The notes beneath the pieces were generated by a model, which saw nothing but the letters and a program-made list of their open reading frames with translations, searched no databases and was not told the DNA's origin. 64,000 bases of DNA, taken from Dyella sp. C9 (GTDB lineage Bacteria; Pseudomonadota; Gammaproteobacteria; Xanthomonadales; Rhodanobacteraceae). Location: assembly GCF_003332825.1 (NCBI RefSeq), contig NZ_QIRF01000007.1, positions 22,649 through 86,648 of the forward strand, given 5' to 3'. A program made the position numbers and the translations under genes. Shown here piece by piece: positions 24,763 through 35,886 of the stretch. Every line of letters starts with the position of its first letter. The first letter of the stretch is position 1.

Positions 24763-25128
24763 TCAGTCTGGCTGCGGCGGGGTTTCGTCGACGCAGCGTT
24801 CGACTTCGTGGAAATACCACGAATCGTCTTCGTCGAAGTTGGAATAGTAGGTCGCCACCGTGCGATCGCTCACCGGCTTGATGTCGACCAAGGCGACGGC
24901 CGGGCCGTCTTCGGTCTGGTGGATCTCGATGGTGGTGCCGGTATAGAGCACGGATCCCTGCAGGAAGATGTGCTTGCTGCCCCATGCGCCGGAGATGCAG
25001 GTGGCGATGTCGGCCACGGCGCCGCGGCCTTCGTAGACCGCCGTGGGCTTGGAGTTGCGCAGGCTGCCCTGGCTGGAGCAGCCGGCCATCAGCGTCACCA
25101 GCGTGGCAAGGGCCACATATCGTTTCAT
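24763..25128 (-). CDS. Small lipoprotein
   Basis: The 121 residues have a lipoprotein signal (MKRYVALATLVTLMAGCSSQ; lipobox LMAGC, mature Cys16). The mature domain is about 105 residues, with VYEGRGAVADIATCISGAW and a beta-rich middle, ending in an acidic tail. The pattern suggests an outer-membrane-anchored small beta protein; the family was not recognised. ATG 25128 is fixed by the signal sequence; the open frame extends further upstream without similarity to anything. It is convergent with the upstream membrane protein (7-bp gap). Confidence 0.75.
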   Translation of the reverse strand: MKRYVALATLVTLMAGCSSQGSLRNSKPTAVYEGRGAVADIATCISGAWGSKHIFLQGSVLYTGTTIEIHQTEDGPAVALVDIKPVSDRTVATYYSNFDEDDSWYFHEVERCVDETPPQPD

Positions 25129-25284
25129 CGAGTCGCTTCCATGAAGTCGTTGAGGGCGTGTGCCCATGGTACGGGCGCGCCGGCCGGCGCGCACCTGAAC
25201 GGCAAACGCGCGAAGTGCGTTGTGCGCTGACGCGACCATGACGACGCAAGGTGTTGAATGGCCGGACCTGATGGAGGGACGGAC

Positions 25285-25821
25285 ATGAACAAGCACATCG
25301 GAACCGGCATCACGGTCGGCCTGGCCATCATCCTGGGCCTCGTCTGTGGCAGCGGTGCGGCGCAAGACCTGGGCAAGCTTGGCGGGATGATTCCCGGTGG
25401 TGGCTCCATGAGTTCAGGGAGCATGGGCAACGTGGCGGGGCTGCTCGAATACTGCGTGAAGAACAATTACCTGGGTGGCGATTCGGGCGCCTCCGGCATC
25501 AAGGACCAGTTGCTGGGCAAGATGGGTGGCGGTTCCTCGGGTTCATCGGCCAGCGACAGCCAGGGGTCGAGCACCAGCAACATGCTGGGCGAGTTGACCG
25601 GCAGCAAGAAGAAGTCGTCGGACAGCAGCAGTGGCGGCAGCGCCAGCGGCGGTGCGACCAGCGATCCTGCCTACCTCAGCGGTGCCAAGGGCATCCTGCA
25701 GGGCAGCAACGGCCAGAGCATGGATCTCAACAGCCTCGGTGGCGGCAATAGCGACATGAAGTCGCAACTGACCAAGAAGGCCTGCGACACCGTGCTCAAG
25801 CAGGGCAAGTCGTTCCTGTAG
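25285..25821 (+). CDS. DUF2501 family secreted protein
   Basis: The 178 residues have a signal peptide (MNKHIGTGITVGLAIILGLVCGSGAAQ). The Gly/Ser-rich mature protein matches DUF2501 (E. coli YjjA type): GNVAGLLEYCVKNNYL near the start and MKSQLTKKACDTVLKQGKSFL at the end, each with the conserved Cys, likely forming a disulfide. Between them is a low-complexity Ser/Gly/Lys stretch (about 80-130) longer than usual. GGAGGG precedes ATG 25285. The function of the family is unknown; a periplasmic location is expected. Confidence 0.85.
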   Translation: MNKHIGTGITVGLAIILGLVCGSGAAQDLGKLGGMIPGGGSMSSGSMGNVAGLLEYCVKNNYLGGDSGASGIKDQLLGKMGGGSSGSSASDSQGSSTSNMLGELTGSKKKSSDSSSGGSASGGATSDPAYLSGAKGILQGSNGQSMDLNSLGGGNSDMKSQLTKKACDTVLKQGKSFL

Positions 25822-25842
25822 CGACCAGCCTGGCGCGGTCGT

Positions 25843-25870
25843 GGCCGCGCGCAGGGTGCGCTCCTACACC
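25843..25870. repeat. REP-type dispersed repeat, copy 2
   Basis: A variant copy (CGCGCGCAGGGTGCGCTCCT then ACAC) lies between the convergent DUF2501 and SURF1 genes. CCTGTAGCGACC upstream at 25815 may be the remains of an inverted partner. Confidence 0.6.
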
Positions 25871-26643
25871 CGGGGCGGTGTGGAGCGCCGCAGCCGACGC
25901 TCGTCGCGCGCCACGTAGATGGCCGCCGCCAGCACCATCAGTGCCAGCAGGTACCAGGTGATCAGGTAGCTGAGGTGATTGTTGGGAAACGCGATCACGG
26001 TGAGCCCGCCTTGCGGCCAGGCGGGCTTGCCGGCATCGAGCGTGCCCGGTGCCGCATCCTCGTCCACGAAGTACGGCGCGACGTCCCGGAGGCCGCGCGC
26101 GGTGGCGATGGCCGCCACGTCGCGCGTGTACCAGGTGTTGCGCGACGGATCGTTGTGGCGGAACAGTCCCGGTGGTTCGCTCATGCGCAGCAGGCCGGTC
26201 AGGGTGGTCTCGCCGTCCGGGCCGGGTGCGCACTGGGCCTTGAGCCCGCACCAGTCCTCGGGCGCGAAGCCGCGATTGACCAGCACCACCGAACCATCCG
26301 CCAGCTGCAGCGGCGTCATCAGCCAGTAGCCGGTGCCGTAGTTCGATGCCGTCCACACCGGCGTCTGCCGGTCGTACAGGAAACGGCCGCGCAGCTGCAC
26401 GTGGCGATACTCGGCCGATTGCGCGGTAATGCCGCCCCACGCGTCGCGCGCGGGTGCATCCACCGGCGCGGCGTGCACGCGCTGGTCGACGCGGGCGATC
26501 AGGTCGCGCTTCCACGCCAGCCGGTACACCTGCCAGGTGCCCAGGGCGATGAATCCGGCGAACAGGATCAGGCCCAACAGGGCCAGCAGGCCCAAGGCCA
26601 GCGGGCCGCGCGGCTGGCGGCCCGTTTCTTCGGTAACACTCAT
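25864..26643 (-). CDS. SURF1 family cytochrome oxidase biogenesis protein
   Basis: The 259 residues have the SURF1 layout: an N-terminal TM helix followed by GTWQVYRLAWKRDLI (the GxWQxxRxxWK signature) and a periplasmic domain with NYGTGYWLMTPLQLADGSVVLVNRGF. A C-terminal TM helix comes after NNHLSYLITWYLLA. SURF1 assists heme insertion into the catalytic subunit of heme-copper oxidases. The gene is the last of the cyoABCD operon, 40 bp after cyoD. SURF1 is better known with heme-A cytochrome c oxidases, so its coupling to a quinol oxidase operon is noteworthy. Confidence 0.9.
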   Translation of the reverse strand: MSVTEETGRQPRGPLALGLLALLGLILFAGFIALGTWQVYRLAWKRDLIARVDQRVHAAPVDAPARDAWGGITAQSAEYRHVQLRGRFLYDRQTPVWTASNYGTGYWLMTPLQLADGSVVLVNRGFAPEDWCGLKAQCAPGPDGETTLTGLLRMSEPPGLFRHNDPSRNTWYTRDVAAIATARGLRDVAPYFVDEDAAPGTLDAGKPAWPQGGLTVIAFPNNHLSYLITWYLLALMVLAAAIYVARDERRLRRSTPPRV

Positions 26644-26683
26644 GGATGACTCGCGGAAGTGGCTGTGCGACCTGCGTGAACCG

Positions 26684-27073
26684 TCACGGCAGGTTCGCCG
26701 GATCCATCATGGACGGCATCATGTTGCTGTTGAGGTGATACATGATCCAGATCGATCCGCTGAGCGTGATGACGACCAGCACGATGGTAAACACCAGCGC
26801 GAGCATGTTCCAGCCGCCCTCGGACTTCGCGTTCATGTGCAGGAAGTAGATCATGTGCACCACGATCTGCACCGCCGCCAGCGCGAGGATCACCACAGCC
26901 GCCGTGCTCGACTTCTCGATCACATGGCCCATCACCAGCCAGAACGGGATGACGGTGAGGATCACCGCCAGCACGAAGCCCGTCATGTAGCCGCCGAAGG
27001 TGGCGTGGATGCCCAGGTCGTCGTGACCGTGGCCGTCGTCGTGGGCGTGCTGGGTGTCGTCATGCGCGCTCAT
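26684..27073 (-). CDS. cyoD: Cytochrome o ubiquinol oxidase subunit IV
   Basis: The 129 residues open with a His/Asp-rich N-terminal tail (DDTQHAHDDGHGHDD), then three TM helices. The CyoD signature runs through GFVLAVILTVIPFWLVM, VQIVVHMIYFLHMN and SGSIWIMYHLNSNMMP. It is a small subunit that stabilises the bo-type oxidase, probably aiding CuB site assembly. Its ATG (27071-27073) overlaps the cyoC stop (ATGA), so the two are coupled. The His-rich tail is longer than in E. coli and could bind metal; that is conjecture. Confidence 0.92.
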   Translation of the reverse strand: MSAHDDTQHAHDDGHGHDDLGIHATFGGYMTGFVLAVILTVIPFWLVMGHVIEKSSTAAVVILALAAVQIVVHMIYFLHMNAKSEGGWNMLALVFTIVLVVITLSGSIWIMYHLNSNMMPSMMDPANLP

Positions 27074-27708
27074 GGCAGCACTCCCATCAGGTAGACGAAG
27101 CTGAAGACGCCCACCCACACCACGTCGAGGAAGTGCCAGAACATCGACAGGCACATCAGGCGACGCTTGTTGGCCGGGATCAGGCCCTTCTTCGCCACCT
27201 GGCTCATCAGCACGATCAGCCAGATGATGCCGCAGGTGACGTGCAGGCCGTGGGTGCCCACCAGGGTGAAGAACGAGGAAAGGAACGCGCTGCGCTGCGG
27301 GCCGGCGCCGATCGACACCAGATGGGCGAATTCGCGCAGCTCCAGCGTGATGAAGCAGGCGCCCAGCAGGCCGGTGATGGTGAGCCACAGCATCATCGGG
27401 CTTTGGCGGTCGCGCTGCATTTCCAGCACCGCGAAACCATAGGTGATCGAGGACAGCAGAAGCAGCGCGGTGTTCACCGCCACCGCGGGCAGTTCCAGCA
27501 CCTCCGCACCGGTGGGGCCGCCGGCATATTCGCGGCCCAGCACGCCGTACACGGCGAACAGGCAGGCGAAGATGAGGCAGTCGCTCATCAGGTAGATCCA
27601 GAAGCCCAGCAGCGTGCCGTTGGGCGTATGGCTCTCGGTAGTCTCGTGGAAGACCAGCGGCTGCGTCGGTCCGGCCGAGGCGGGATAGGTGGTGGATATC
27701 TCAGACAT
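27070..27708 (-). CDS. cyoC: Cytochrome o ubiquinol oxidase subunit III
   Basis: The 212 residues have five TM helices, the normal length for CyoC (heme-copper oxidase subunit III family). Features include [22 protein letters not shown], a conserved [10 protein letters not shown] segment and [14 protein letters not shown]. The start ATG 27708 ([13 protein letters not shown]) lies inside the end of cyoB, an 8-bp overlap, while its stop overlaps cyoD. No metal ligands are expected in this subunit; it supports stability and proton uptake. Confidence 0.94.
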   Translation of the reverse strand: MSEISTTYPASAGPTQPLVFHETTESHTPNGTLLGFWIYLMSDCLIFACLFAVYGVLGREYAGGPTGAEVLELPAVAVNTALLLLSSITYGFAVLEMQRDRQSPMMLWLTITGLLGACFITLELREFAHLVSIGAGPQRSAFLSSFFTLVGTHGLHVTCGIIWLIVLMSQVAKKGLIPANKRRLMCLSMFWHFLDVVWVGVFSFVYLMGVLP

Positions 27709-29704
27709 GGCGGGCCAGCAGCTCCGTACGGGATGCCTCGACGCGGCGCACATCGTCCGCCGACAGGTAGTAATCGCGGTGGTAATTGAAGGTGTGCGCG
27801 ATGGCCACCACCAGGATGCCCGCGAAGGAGAGGATGGCCACCAGCCACATGTACCAGATCATCGCGAAGCCAAAGATGAAACTGAGGCCGCCGAGGATGA
27901 TGCCGGCGCCCGTGTTGAGCGGCATGTGGATCGGCACGAAGCCGTCAAGCGGACGCTGGTAGTGGTACTTCTTCATCATCCACCACGCGTCGTGGTCATG
28001 CACCAGCGGGGTGAAGGCGAAGTTGTACTTCGGCGGCGGCGAGGAGGTCGACCATTCCAGCGTGCGCCCGTTCCACGGGTCGCCGGTCACGTCGCGCAGG
28101 GCCTCGCGGCGGCGGAAGCTCACCACGAACTGCAGGATCATGCAGCCGATGCCGAGCAGGATCAGGAACGCGCCGAACGCGGCCAGCACGAACCATATCT
28201 GCAGTGCCGGGTCGGTGAAGTGGCTGAGGCGGCGCGTGATGCCCATCAGGCCGAGCACGTACAGCGGCATGAAGGCGAAATAGAAGCCCACCACCCAGAA
28301 CCAGAACGAGCACTTGCCCCAGAACGGATCGAGCCGGAAGCCGAACGCCTTGGGAAACCAGTAGCTGATGCCGGCGAACAGGCCGAACAGCACGCCGCCA
28401 ATGATCACGTTGTGGAAGTGCGCGATCAGGAACAGGCTGTTGTGCAGCGAGAAATCCGCCGGGGGCACCGCCAGCAGCACGCCGGTCATGCCGCCGATCA
28501 CGAAGGTGACCATGAAGGCCACCGTCCACATCATCGGCAGCTCGAACTCGACCCGGCCGCGGTACATGGTGAACAACCAGTTGAAGATCTTCGCACCGGT
28601 GGGGATGGAGATGATCATGGTGGTGATGCCGAAGAACGAGTTGACGCTCGCCCCCGAGCCCATGGTGAAGAAGTGGTGCAGCCACACCAGATAGGACAGC
28701 ACCGTGATCACCACCGTGGCGTACACCATCGAGGCATAGCCGAACAGCGGCTTGCGGCTGAAGGTGGCGGTCACTTCGGAGAAGATGCCGAACGCAGGCA
28801 GGATCAGGATGTATACCTCCGGGTGCCCCCAGATCCAGATCAGGTTCACGTACATCATGGCGTTTCCGCCAAGCGTGGTGGTGAAGAAGTTGGTGCCGGC
28901 GTAGCGATCCAGCGCCAGCAGCGCGAGCACGGCGGTCAACACGGGGAATGCCGCCACGATCAGCACGTTGGTGCACAGCGCGGTCCAGGTGAACACCGGC
29001 ATCTTCATCATGGTCATGCCGGGCGCGCGCATCTTGATGATGGTCACCAGCAGGTTGATGCCCGACAACAAGGTGCCGATGCCCGCTATCTGCAGCGCCC
29101 ATATGTAGTAGTCCACGCCCGCGTCGGGGCTGGACACGATGTCGGACAGCGGGGGATAGGCCAGCCAGCCGGTGCGTGCGAACTCGCCGATGAACAGCGA
29201 GGCCATCACCAGCAGCGCGCCGGCCACGGTCATCCAGAAGCTGAAGTTGTTGAGGAAGGGAAAGGCGACGTCGCGGGCACCGATCTGCAGCGGCATCACG
29301 AAGTTCATCATGCCCGTCACCATCGGCATGGCGACGAAGAAGATCATGATCACCCCGTGCGCGGTGAAGATCTGGTCGTAGTGCTCCGGTGGCAGGTAGC
29401 CCACGTTGTCGCCGAAGGAGATCGCCTGCTGCGCGCGCATCATGATGGCGTCGGCGAAGCCGCGCAGCAGCATGATGAACCCAAGGATCATGTACATGAT
29501 GCCGATGCGCTTGTGGTCGATGCTGGTGAACCACTCGTGCCATAGGTAGCCCCATAGCTTGAAGTAGGTGATGGCGCCGAGCACGGCGATCGCGCCGATC
29601 GCCACCACCGCGAAGGTGCCGAGCACGATGGGCACGTGCAGCGGCAGCGACTCCAGGGTGAGTCGACCGAAGATCAGCTTGGTAAGGTCGGTCTGGGCAA
29701 GCAT
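27701..29704 (-). CDS. cyoB: Cytochrome o ubiquinol oxidase subunit I
   Basis: This is the catalytic subunit of the bo3-type quinol oxidase: it carries heme b, heme o3 and CuB, reduces O2 to water and pumps protons. At 667 residues with about 15 TM helices it is the size of E. coli CyoB. The characteristic [15 protein letters not shown] (CuB His and cross-linked Tyr), [20 protein letters not shown] and HFHNVIIGG motifs are present. The subunit starts with the extra N-terminal helix typical of quinol oxidases ([15 protein letters not shown]). ATG 29704 has AGGCGG eight bases upstream; a GTG three codons earlier is in frame. Confidence 0.96.
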   Translation of the reverse strand: MLAQTDLTKLIFGRLTLESLPLHVPIVLGTFAVVAIGAIAVLGAITYFKLWGYLWHEWFTSIDHKRIGIMYMILGFIMLLRGFADAIMMRAQQAISFGDNVGYLPPEHYDQIFTAHGVIMIFFVAMPMVTGMMNFVMPLQIGARDVAFPFLNNFSFWMTVAGALLVMASLFIGEFARTGWLAYPPLSDIVSSPDAGVDYYIWALQIAGIGTLLSGINLLVTIIKMRAPGMTMMKMPVFTWTALCTNVLIVAAFPVLTAVLALLALDRYAGTNFFTTTLGGNAMMYVNLIWIWGHPEVYILILPAFGIFSEVTATFSRKPLFGYASMVYATVVITVLSYLVWLHHFFTMGSGASVNSFFGITTMIISIPTGAKIFNWLFTMYRGRVEFELPMMWTVAFMVTFVIGGMTGVLLAVPPADFSLHNSLFLIAHFHNVIIGGVLFGLFAGISYWFPKAFGFRLDPFWGKCSFWFWVVGFYFAFMPLYVLGLMGITRRLSHFTDPALQIWFVLAAFGAFLILLGIGCMILQFVVSFRRREALRDVTGDPWNGRTLEWSTSSPPPKYNFAFTPLVHDHDAWWMMKKYHYQRPLDGFVPIHMPLNTGAGIILGGLSFIFGFAMIWYMWLVAILSFAGILVVAIAHTFNYHRDYYLSADDVRRVEASRTELLARHV

Positions 29705-29728
29705 CGTCAACACCGCCTGTCGCTAGGT

Positions 29729-30709
29729 TCAGTCGGAATGGGGATGGTGGTTGGACATGTCGGCCATGTCCCCGGCCGGTGCCGCGGCGCCGGCCTCGCC
29801 CTCGGTCCTGGGCGGCTTCATTTCCATATGGGCCATGCACGAAGGGTCGTCCGGCTGCACGCAGTGGGTGAGGATGGCCAGGTACAGGCCTGGCTCCACC
29901 GTGGCATAGAACTTCACCGGCTCGTTCTCGCTCGGCTCGGCCAGCTTCACGTAGACCTCACGGCTGAGGTCACCGCCGTTCGCCTTGGCCTGCGCCACCC
30001 AGCGCGAGAATCCTTCCTCGTCCAGGCCGTGGAAGACGAAGTGCATGCCCGAAAAGCCGTTGCCGCTGTAGTTGGCGGAGAAGCCCTGGTATTCGCCCGG
30101 CTTGTTGATCACCGCCTGCAGGGTGGTCTCCATGTTGGGCATGGCGTAGATCTGCCCGGCCAGCGCGGGGATGAAGAACGAGTTCATCACCGAGGTGGCC
30201 GTAATCTTGAACTGGATCGGCCGATCCACCGGCGCGGCCAGTTCGTTCACGGTGGCAATGCCTTGCTCGGGGTATATGAACAGCCACTTCCAGTCGAGCG
30301 CGACCACGTCGACCACCAGCGGTCGGGCATCGGCAGGAAGCTGGCGGCTGGCGTCGATGCGTTCCAGCGGCCGGTACGGATCGAGCTTGTGGGTACTGAC
30401 CCAGGTGATCGCGCCGAGCGCAATGATGATCAGCAGCGGCGCGGACCAGATCAACAGCTCGAGGATGGTGGAGTGATCCCATTCGGGATCGTAGGTCGCC
30501 TTCTTGTTGGAAGCGCGGAAGTGCCAGGCGAACCACAGCGTCAACACAATCACCGGAACAATGATGAGCAGCATCAGTACCGTTGAAGTGATGATCAGGT
30601 TGCGCTGTTGCACGGCGAGGTCGCCGGATGGCGACATCAGCACGGTTTGGCAGCCCGCAAGCAGGAGGGCGACAGGTAGCAGCAGTCCACGGAAAGCCTT
30701 CATAGACAT
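29729..30709 (-). CDS. cyoA: Cytochrome o ubiquinol oxidase subunit II
   Basis: The 326-residue lipoprotein has signal MSMKAFRGLLLPVALLLAGC, with the lipidated Cys in LLAGC. Two TM helices and a periplasmic cupredoxin domain follow (VVDVVALDWKWLFIYPEQGIA, TSVMNSFFIPALAGQIYAMP). The CuA ligands of cytochrome c oxidases (CxxxC, the paired His) are absent, so it accepts electrons from ubiquinol. A COX-aromatic-rich segment (GFSGMHFVFHGLDEEGFSRW) and a Met/His-rich end follow. It heads cyoABCD-surf1. ATG 30709 or 30703 are both possible. Confidence 0.94.
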   Translation of the reverse strand: MSMKAFRGLLLPVALLLAGCQTVLMSPSGDLAVQQRNLIITSTVLMLLIIVPVIVLTLWFAWHFRASNKKATYDPEWDHSTILELLIWSAPLLIIIALGAITWVSTHKLDPYRPLERIDASRQLPADARPLVVDVVALDWKWLFIYPEQGIATVNELAAPVDRPIQFKITATSVMNSFFIPALAGQIYAMPNMETTLQAVINKPGEYQGFSANYSGNGFSGMHFVFHGLDEEGFSRWVAQAKANGGDLSREVYVKLAEPSENEPVKFYATVEPGLYLAILTHCVQPDDPSCMAHMEMKPPRTEGEAGAAAPAGDMADMSNHHPHSD

Positions 30710-30846
30710 AGCCGACGACGCAACCGATGAGCTGGATGGTGGAAACGGTACGCCGATCGGCGCGGTACAGGAACTTCCCATAGCGCGTAAGGCGTGGCGG
30801 TGCCATGCTGCGGCGGCGCCATCCTCCCTCTTTCCGAGTAACGACT
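30710..30846. promoter_or_regulatory. Divergent promoter region, cyo operon / MFS gene
   Basis: These 137 bp separate two divergent genes and must hold both promoters. I could not assign clear boxes or an FNR/ArcA-like site by eye. Confidence 0.4.
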
Positions 30847-32175
30847 ATGTCAAGCACGTTCCCTGAACATGGATCGGCGGGCACCACGGTCGAGGACATC
30901 GGGCGGCTGCATGCCCACGCCAAGGTGGCGCCGGGCGAGATCGCCGTGGGCGTCATCATCGGCCGCACCTCCGAGCACTTCGACTTCTTCGTGTTCGGCA
31001 TTTCCTGCGTGCTGGTGTTTCCCTCCCTGCTGTTTCCCTCGGCCAGCCAGCTGGACGGCATGCTGTACGCCTTCACGATCTTTTCACTGGCCTTCATCGC
31101 GCGGCCGTTCGGCACCGCGCTGTTCATGAGTTTCCAGCGGCGCTGGAGCCGCGGCACCAAGCTCACCATCGCGCTGTTCCTGCTTGGCAGCGCCACCGCG
31201 GGCATGGCCTTCCTGCCCGGCTACAAGGTAATCGGCGCCTGGTCGATCGGCCTGCTGGTGCTGTTCCGCATCCTGCAGGGCATCGCCCTGGGCGGTTCAT
31301 GGGACGGCCTGCCCTCGCTGCTGGCGCTCAACACGCCGGCGCAGCGCCGTGGCTGGTACGCGATGCTCGGCCAGCTCAGTGCGCCGATCGGCTTCATGGT
31401 GGCCGGTGCGCTGTTCCTGTTCCTGCACAGCAGCCTCAGCCAGGAGGACTTCATCGACTGGGGCTGGCGCTATCCGTTCTTCGTGGCCTTCGCCATCAAC
31501 GTGGTGGCGCTGTTCGCACGCCTGCGCCTGGTGGTGACCGAGGAATACACGGTGGCGATGGAAGAGCGCGAGCTCGAGCCCATCGGCATCATCGACCTGC
31601 TGCGCAGCCAGGGCTACAACATCTTCATCGGCGCCTTCGCCGCGCTGGCCAGCTACGCCTTGTTCCACCTGGTGACCATCTTCCCGCTGTCGTGGATCGT
31701 GCTGGGCTCCACCCAGTCGGTGAACGCGGTGCTGGTGGCCGAGCTGATCGGCGCCGTGGCCTGCATCTTCGGCATGATCATCTCGGGCCTGCTGGCCGAT
31801 CGCATCGGCCGGCGCACCACGCTGGGCCTGATGGCCGCGCTGATCGCCATCTTCGCGCTGATCACGCCGTGGCTGCTGGGTGGCGGCAAGCTGGGGCAGG
31901 ACGCCTTCATCATCCTGGGCTTTGGCGGGCTGGGCCTGTCTTATGGCCAGGCGGCCGGCAGCGTGACGTCCAACTTCGAGATCCGCCTGCGTTATGCCGG
32001 TGCCGCGCTCACTACCGACTTCGCCTGGCTGATCGGCGCGGCCTTCGCGCCGCTGGTGGCACTGGGCCTGTCGGCACGCTTCGGCCTGGTGGCGGTAAGC
32101 GCCTACCTGCTGTCCGGCGTGATCTGCACCTTGCTGGCGCTGCGCGTGAACCGGGCATTGGCTGCCAGGGAGTAG
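30847..32175 (+). CDS. MFS transporter
   Basis: This 442-residue protein has 12 predicted TM helices and major-facilitator landmarks. It resembles the metabolite:H+ symporter (MHS) branch: early SEHFDFFVFGISCVLVFPSL, then RILQGIALGGSWDGLPSL and GLLADRIGRRTTLGLMAA (the loop 8-9 DRxGRR motif). The equivalent loop 2-3 motif is altered to FMSFQRRWSRGTKL. MHS members take up organic acids, osmolytes or shikimate; the substrate here is unknown. ATG 30847 was chosen over an upstream in-frame start. It is divergent from cyoA, and the pairing may hint at respiratory substrate uptake. Confidence 0.85.
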   Translation: MSSTFPEHGSAGTTVEDIGRLHAHAKVAPGEIAVGVIIGRTSEHFDFFVFGISCVLVFPSLLFPSASQLDGMLYAFTIFSLAFIARPFGTALFMSFQRRWSRGTKLTIALFLLGSATAGMAFLPGYKVIGAWSIGLLVLFRILQGIALGGSWDGLPSLLALNTPAQRRGWYAMLGQLSAPIGFMVAGALFLFLHSSLSQEDFIDWGWRYPFFVAFAINVVALFARLRLVVTEEYTVAMEERELEPIGIIDLLRSQGYNIFIGAFAALASYALFHLVTIFPLSWIVLGSTQSVNAVLVAELIGAVACIFGMIISGLLADRIGRRTTLGLMAALIAIFALITPWLLGGGKLGQDAFIILGFGGLGLSYGQAAGSVTSNFEIRLRYAGAALTTDFAWLIGAAFAPLVALGLSARFGLVAVSAYLLSGVICTLLALRVNRALAARE

Positions 32176-32204
32176 CCGGCCGGCATCGTTGACCGGGCGC
32201 GGCC

Positions 32205-34391
<2,187 letters not shown>

Positions 34392-34478
34392 GATGCCTGC
34401 GTTCGTCGGGCCGCCTGTACTCCCCATGTTTAGGTCGGCGCACGTCAACGGTCCGTCGTTGCATGCCCGCGTGCGCGG

Positions 34479-34784
34479 TCAGCGTTGTTCCGGCGGCCGT
34501 ATGCCGACTCGCGCGACCAGCGCGGCGTGTCGTGCCAGGTCCACCGGCCGGTGCACGGCGTGCGGCGTGGGCGGGTGCTGCCCGAGCATGCGGCCGAGGC
34601 CCCAGTCCTGCGCCGGGCGTATGGGCCGCGGCGCGAAACCGCCGGCGCAGTTGGGGCAGACGTCGTGCAGCAGGGCCACGCAGTCGCGGCAGAAGGTGCA
34701 CTCGAAGGTGCAGATCATCGCCTCGGTCGAGTCGGGTGGCAGCGACCGGTTGCAGTGCTCGCAGGTGGGGCGCAGTTCCAGCAT
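34479..34784 (-). CDS. DUF1272 zinc-ribbon protein
   Basis: The first ~60 residues of this 101-aa protein are DUF1272. MLELRPTCEHCNRSLPPDS starts it, followed by the knuckles CTFCRDCVALLHDVCPNCAGG. The invariant ICTFECTFC stretch is present. Seven or more cysteines would bind one or two zinc ions. The Pro/Arg/His-rich tail is variable in the family. The function of DUF1272 is unknown. It is divergent from the DMT exporter gene. Confidence 0.85.
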   Translation of the reverse strand: MLELRPTCEHCNRSLPPDSTEAMICTFECTFCRDCVALLHDVCPNCAGGFAPRPIRPAQDWGLGRMLGQHPPTPHAVHRPVDLARHAALVARVGIRPPEQR

Positions 34785-34896
34785 GGGTCGATCCCCTGGG
34801 AATGGCGGGCATGGTAACCGTCATGCCGGGGCGGGTACCCTACGCGCCGCCCCGGGGCCGCGCAGGCGCGTCCCGTCCAGCCACCAAGGTTCCCCC

Positions 34897-35754
34897 ATGA
34901 TCTATGTCCTGTTGAGCGTCGTGTGCAGCGTGCTGGTGTCGGTACTGCTGAAGCTGGCGCGCCGGCTGTCGATCGACGTCGGGCAGGCCATTGCCTGGAA
35001 CTACGTGGCGACCAGTGCGCTCACGGCGCTGGTGTTCCATCCGTCGCTGGCGGTGCTGCGCAGCCCGCAGGCGCCCTGGCTGGGCTTCGTCGGGCTGGGC
35101 CTGCTGCTGCCGCTGATCTTCCTGGCGCTGGCCGCCTCGGTGCGTACGGCCGGCATCGTGCGAACGGACGCCGCGCAACGCCTGTCGCTGCTGATTTCCC
35201 TGCTGGCGGCCTTCGTGCTGTTCGGCGAAACGCTCAGCGTGGGCAAGGGCGCGGGCATCGCGCTCGGCCTGCTGGCGCTGCTGTGCATGGTGTGGCGCGC
35301 GGCGCCGGTCAACGGTGAAGCGGCCGCGCGTGGCTGGCTATGGCCGCTGGTGGTGTTCGCCGGCTTTGGCGCCATCGACATCCTGTTCAAGCGGGTGGCC
35401 CAGGCCGGTACGCCGTTCGCCGCCTCGCTGCAGGCCATGTTCGCGCTGGCGCTGGTGGTCTCGGTGATCCTGCTGCTGTGGCGCCGCTGGCACGACCGCA
35501 CCTTCTTCACCCTGCGCGATGCGGTGGCCGGCCTGCTGCTGGGCCTGGCCAACTTCGGCAACATCGTGTTCTACGTGCGCGGCCACCAGGCGCTGCCCGA
35601 CCACCCTTCGCTGGTGTTCGCCAGCATGAACCTGGGCGTGGTGGCGCTCGGCGCGGTGATCGGCGCGGGGGTGTTCCGCGAGCGCCTCAGCGCCGTCAAC
35701 GTGCTGGGCCTGGCCCTGGCACTGGCGGCCATCGGCATGATTGCCTGGAGCTGA
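34897..35754 (+). CDS. EamA/DMT-superfamily transporter
   Basis: The 285 residues have ten TM helices arranged as two five-helix halves, typical of the drug/metabolite transporter superfamily. The first helix reads YVLLSVVCSVLVSVLLKLAR. The pattern SVRTAGIVRTDAAQRLSLLISLLAAFVLFGE is the usual end of half one; the corresponding end of half two is ASMNLGVVALGAVIGAGVFRERL. Such proteins export amino acids, metabolites or drugs; the substrate is not identifiable. ATG 34897 gives a protein starting with the first helix. Confidence 0.82.
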   Translation: MIYVLLSVVCSVLVSVLLKLARRLSIDVGQAIAWNYVATSALTALVFHPSLAVLRSPQAPWLGFVGLGLLLPLIFLALAASVRTAGIVRTDAAQRLSLLISLLAAFVLFGETLSVGKGAGIALGLLALLCMVWRAAPVNGEAAARGWLWPLVVFAGFGAIDILFKRVAQAGTPFAASLQAMFALALVVSVILLLWRRWHDRTFFTLRDAVAGLLLGLANFGNIVFYVRGHQALPDHPSLVFASMNLGVVALGAVIGAGVFRERLSAVNVLGLALALAAIGMIAWS

Positions 35755-35886
35755 CGTCGACCCGCGCTCGGCCCGGGCGAACGACAGCATGAACTTGCGC
35801 AGTGACTTCTGGCGTATGAAAGCCGGCGCGCTCGCTGCCTAAGCTGGGCAACACGCGCCATCACGTCCGTCGGAGGTTTCACCCGT

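Noticed and set aside
27689..29545. 618-residue His-rich open frame opposite cyoB
   Set aside because: Antisense to a clear cyoB; the His/Glu/Asp-rich pattern is what reversed membrane-protein codons give.
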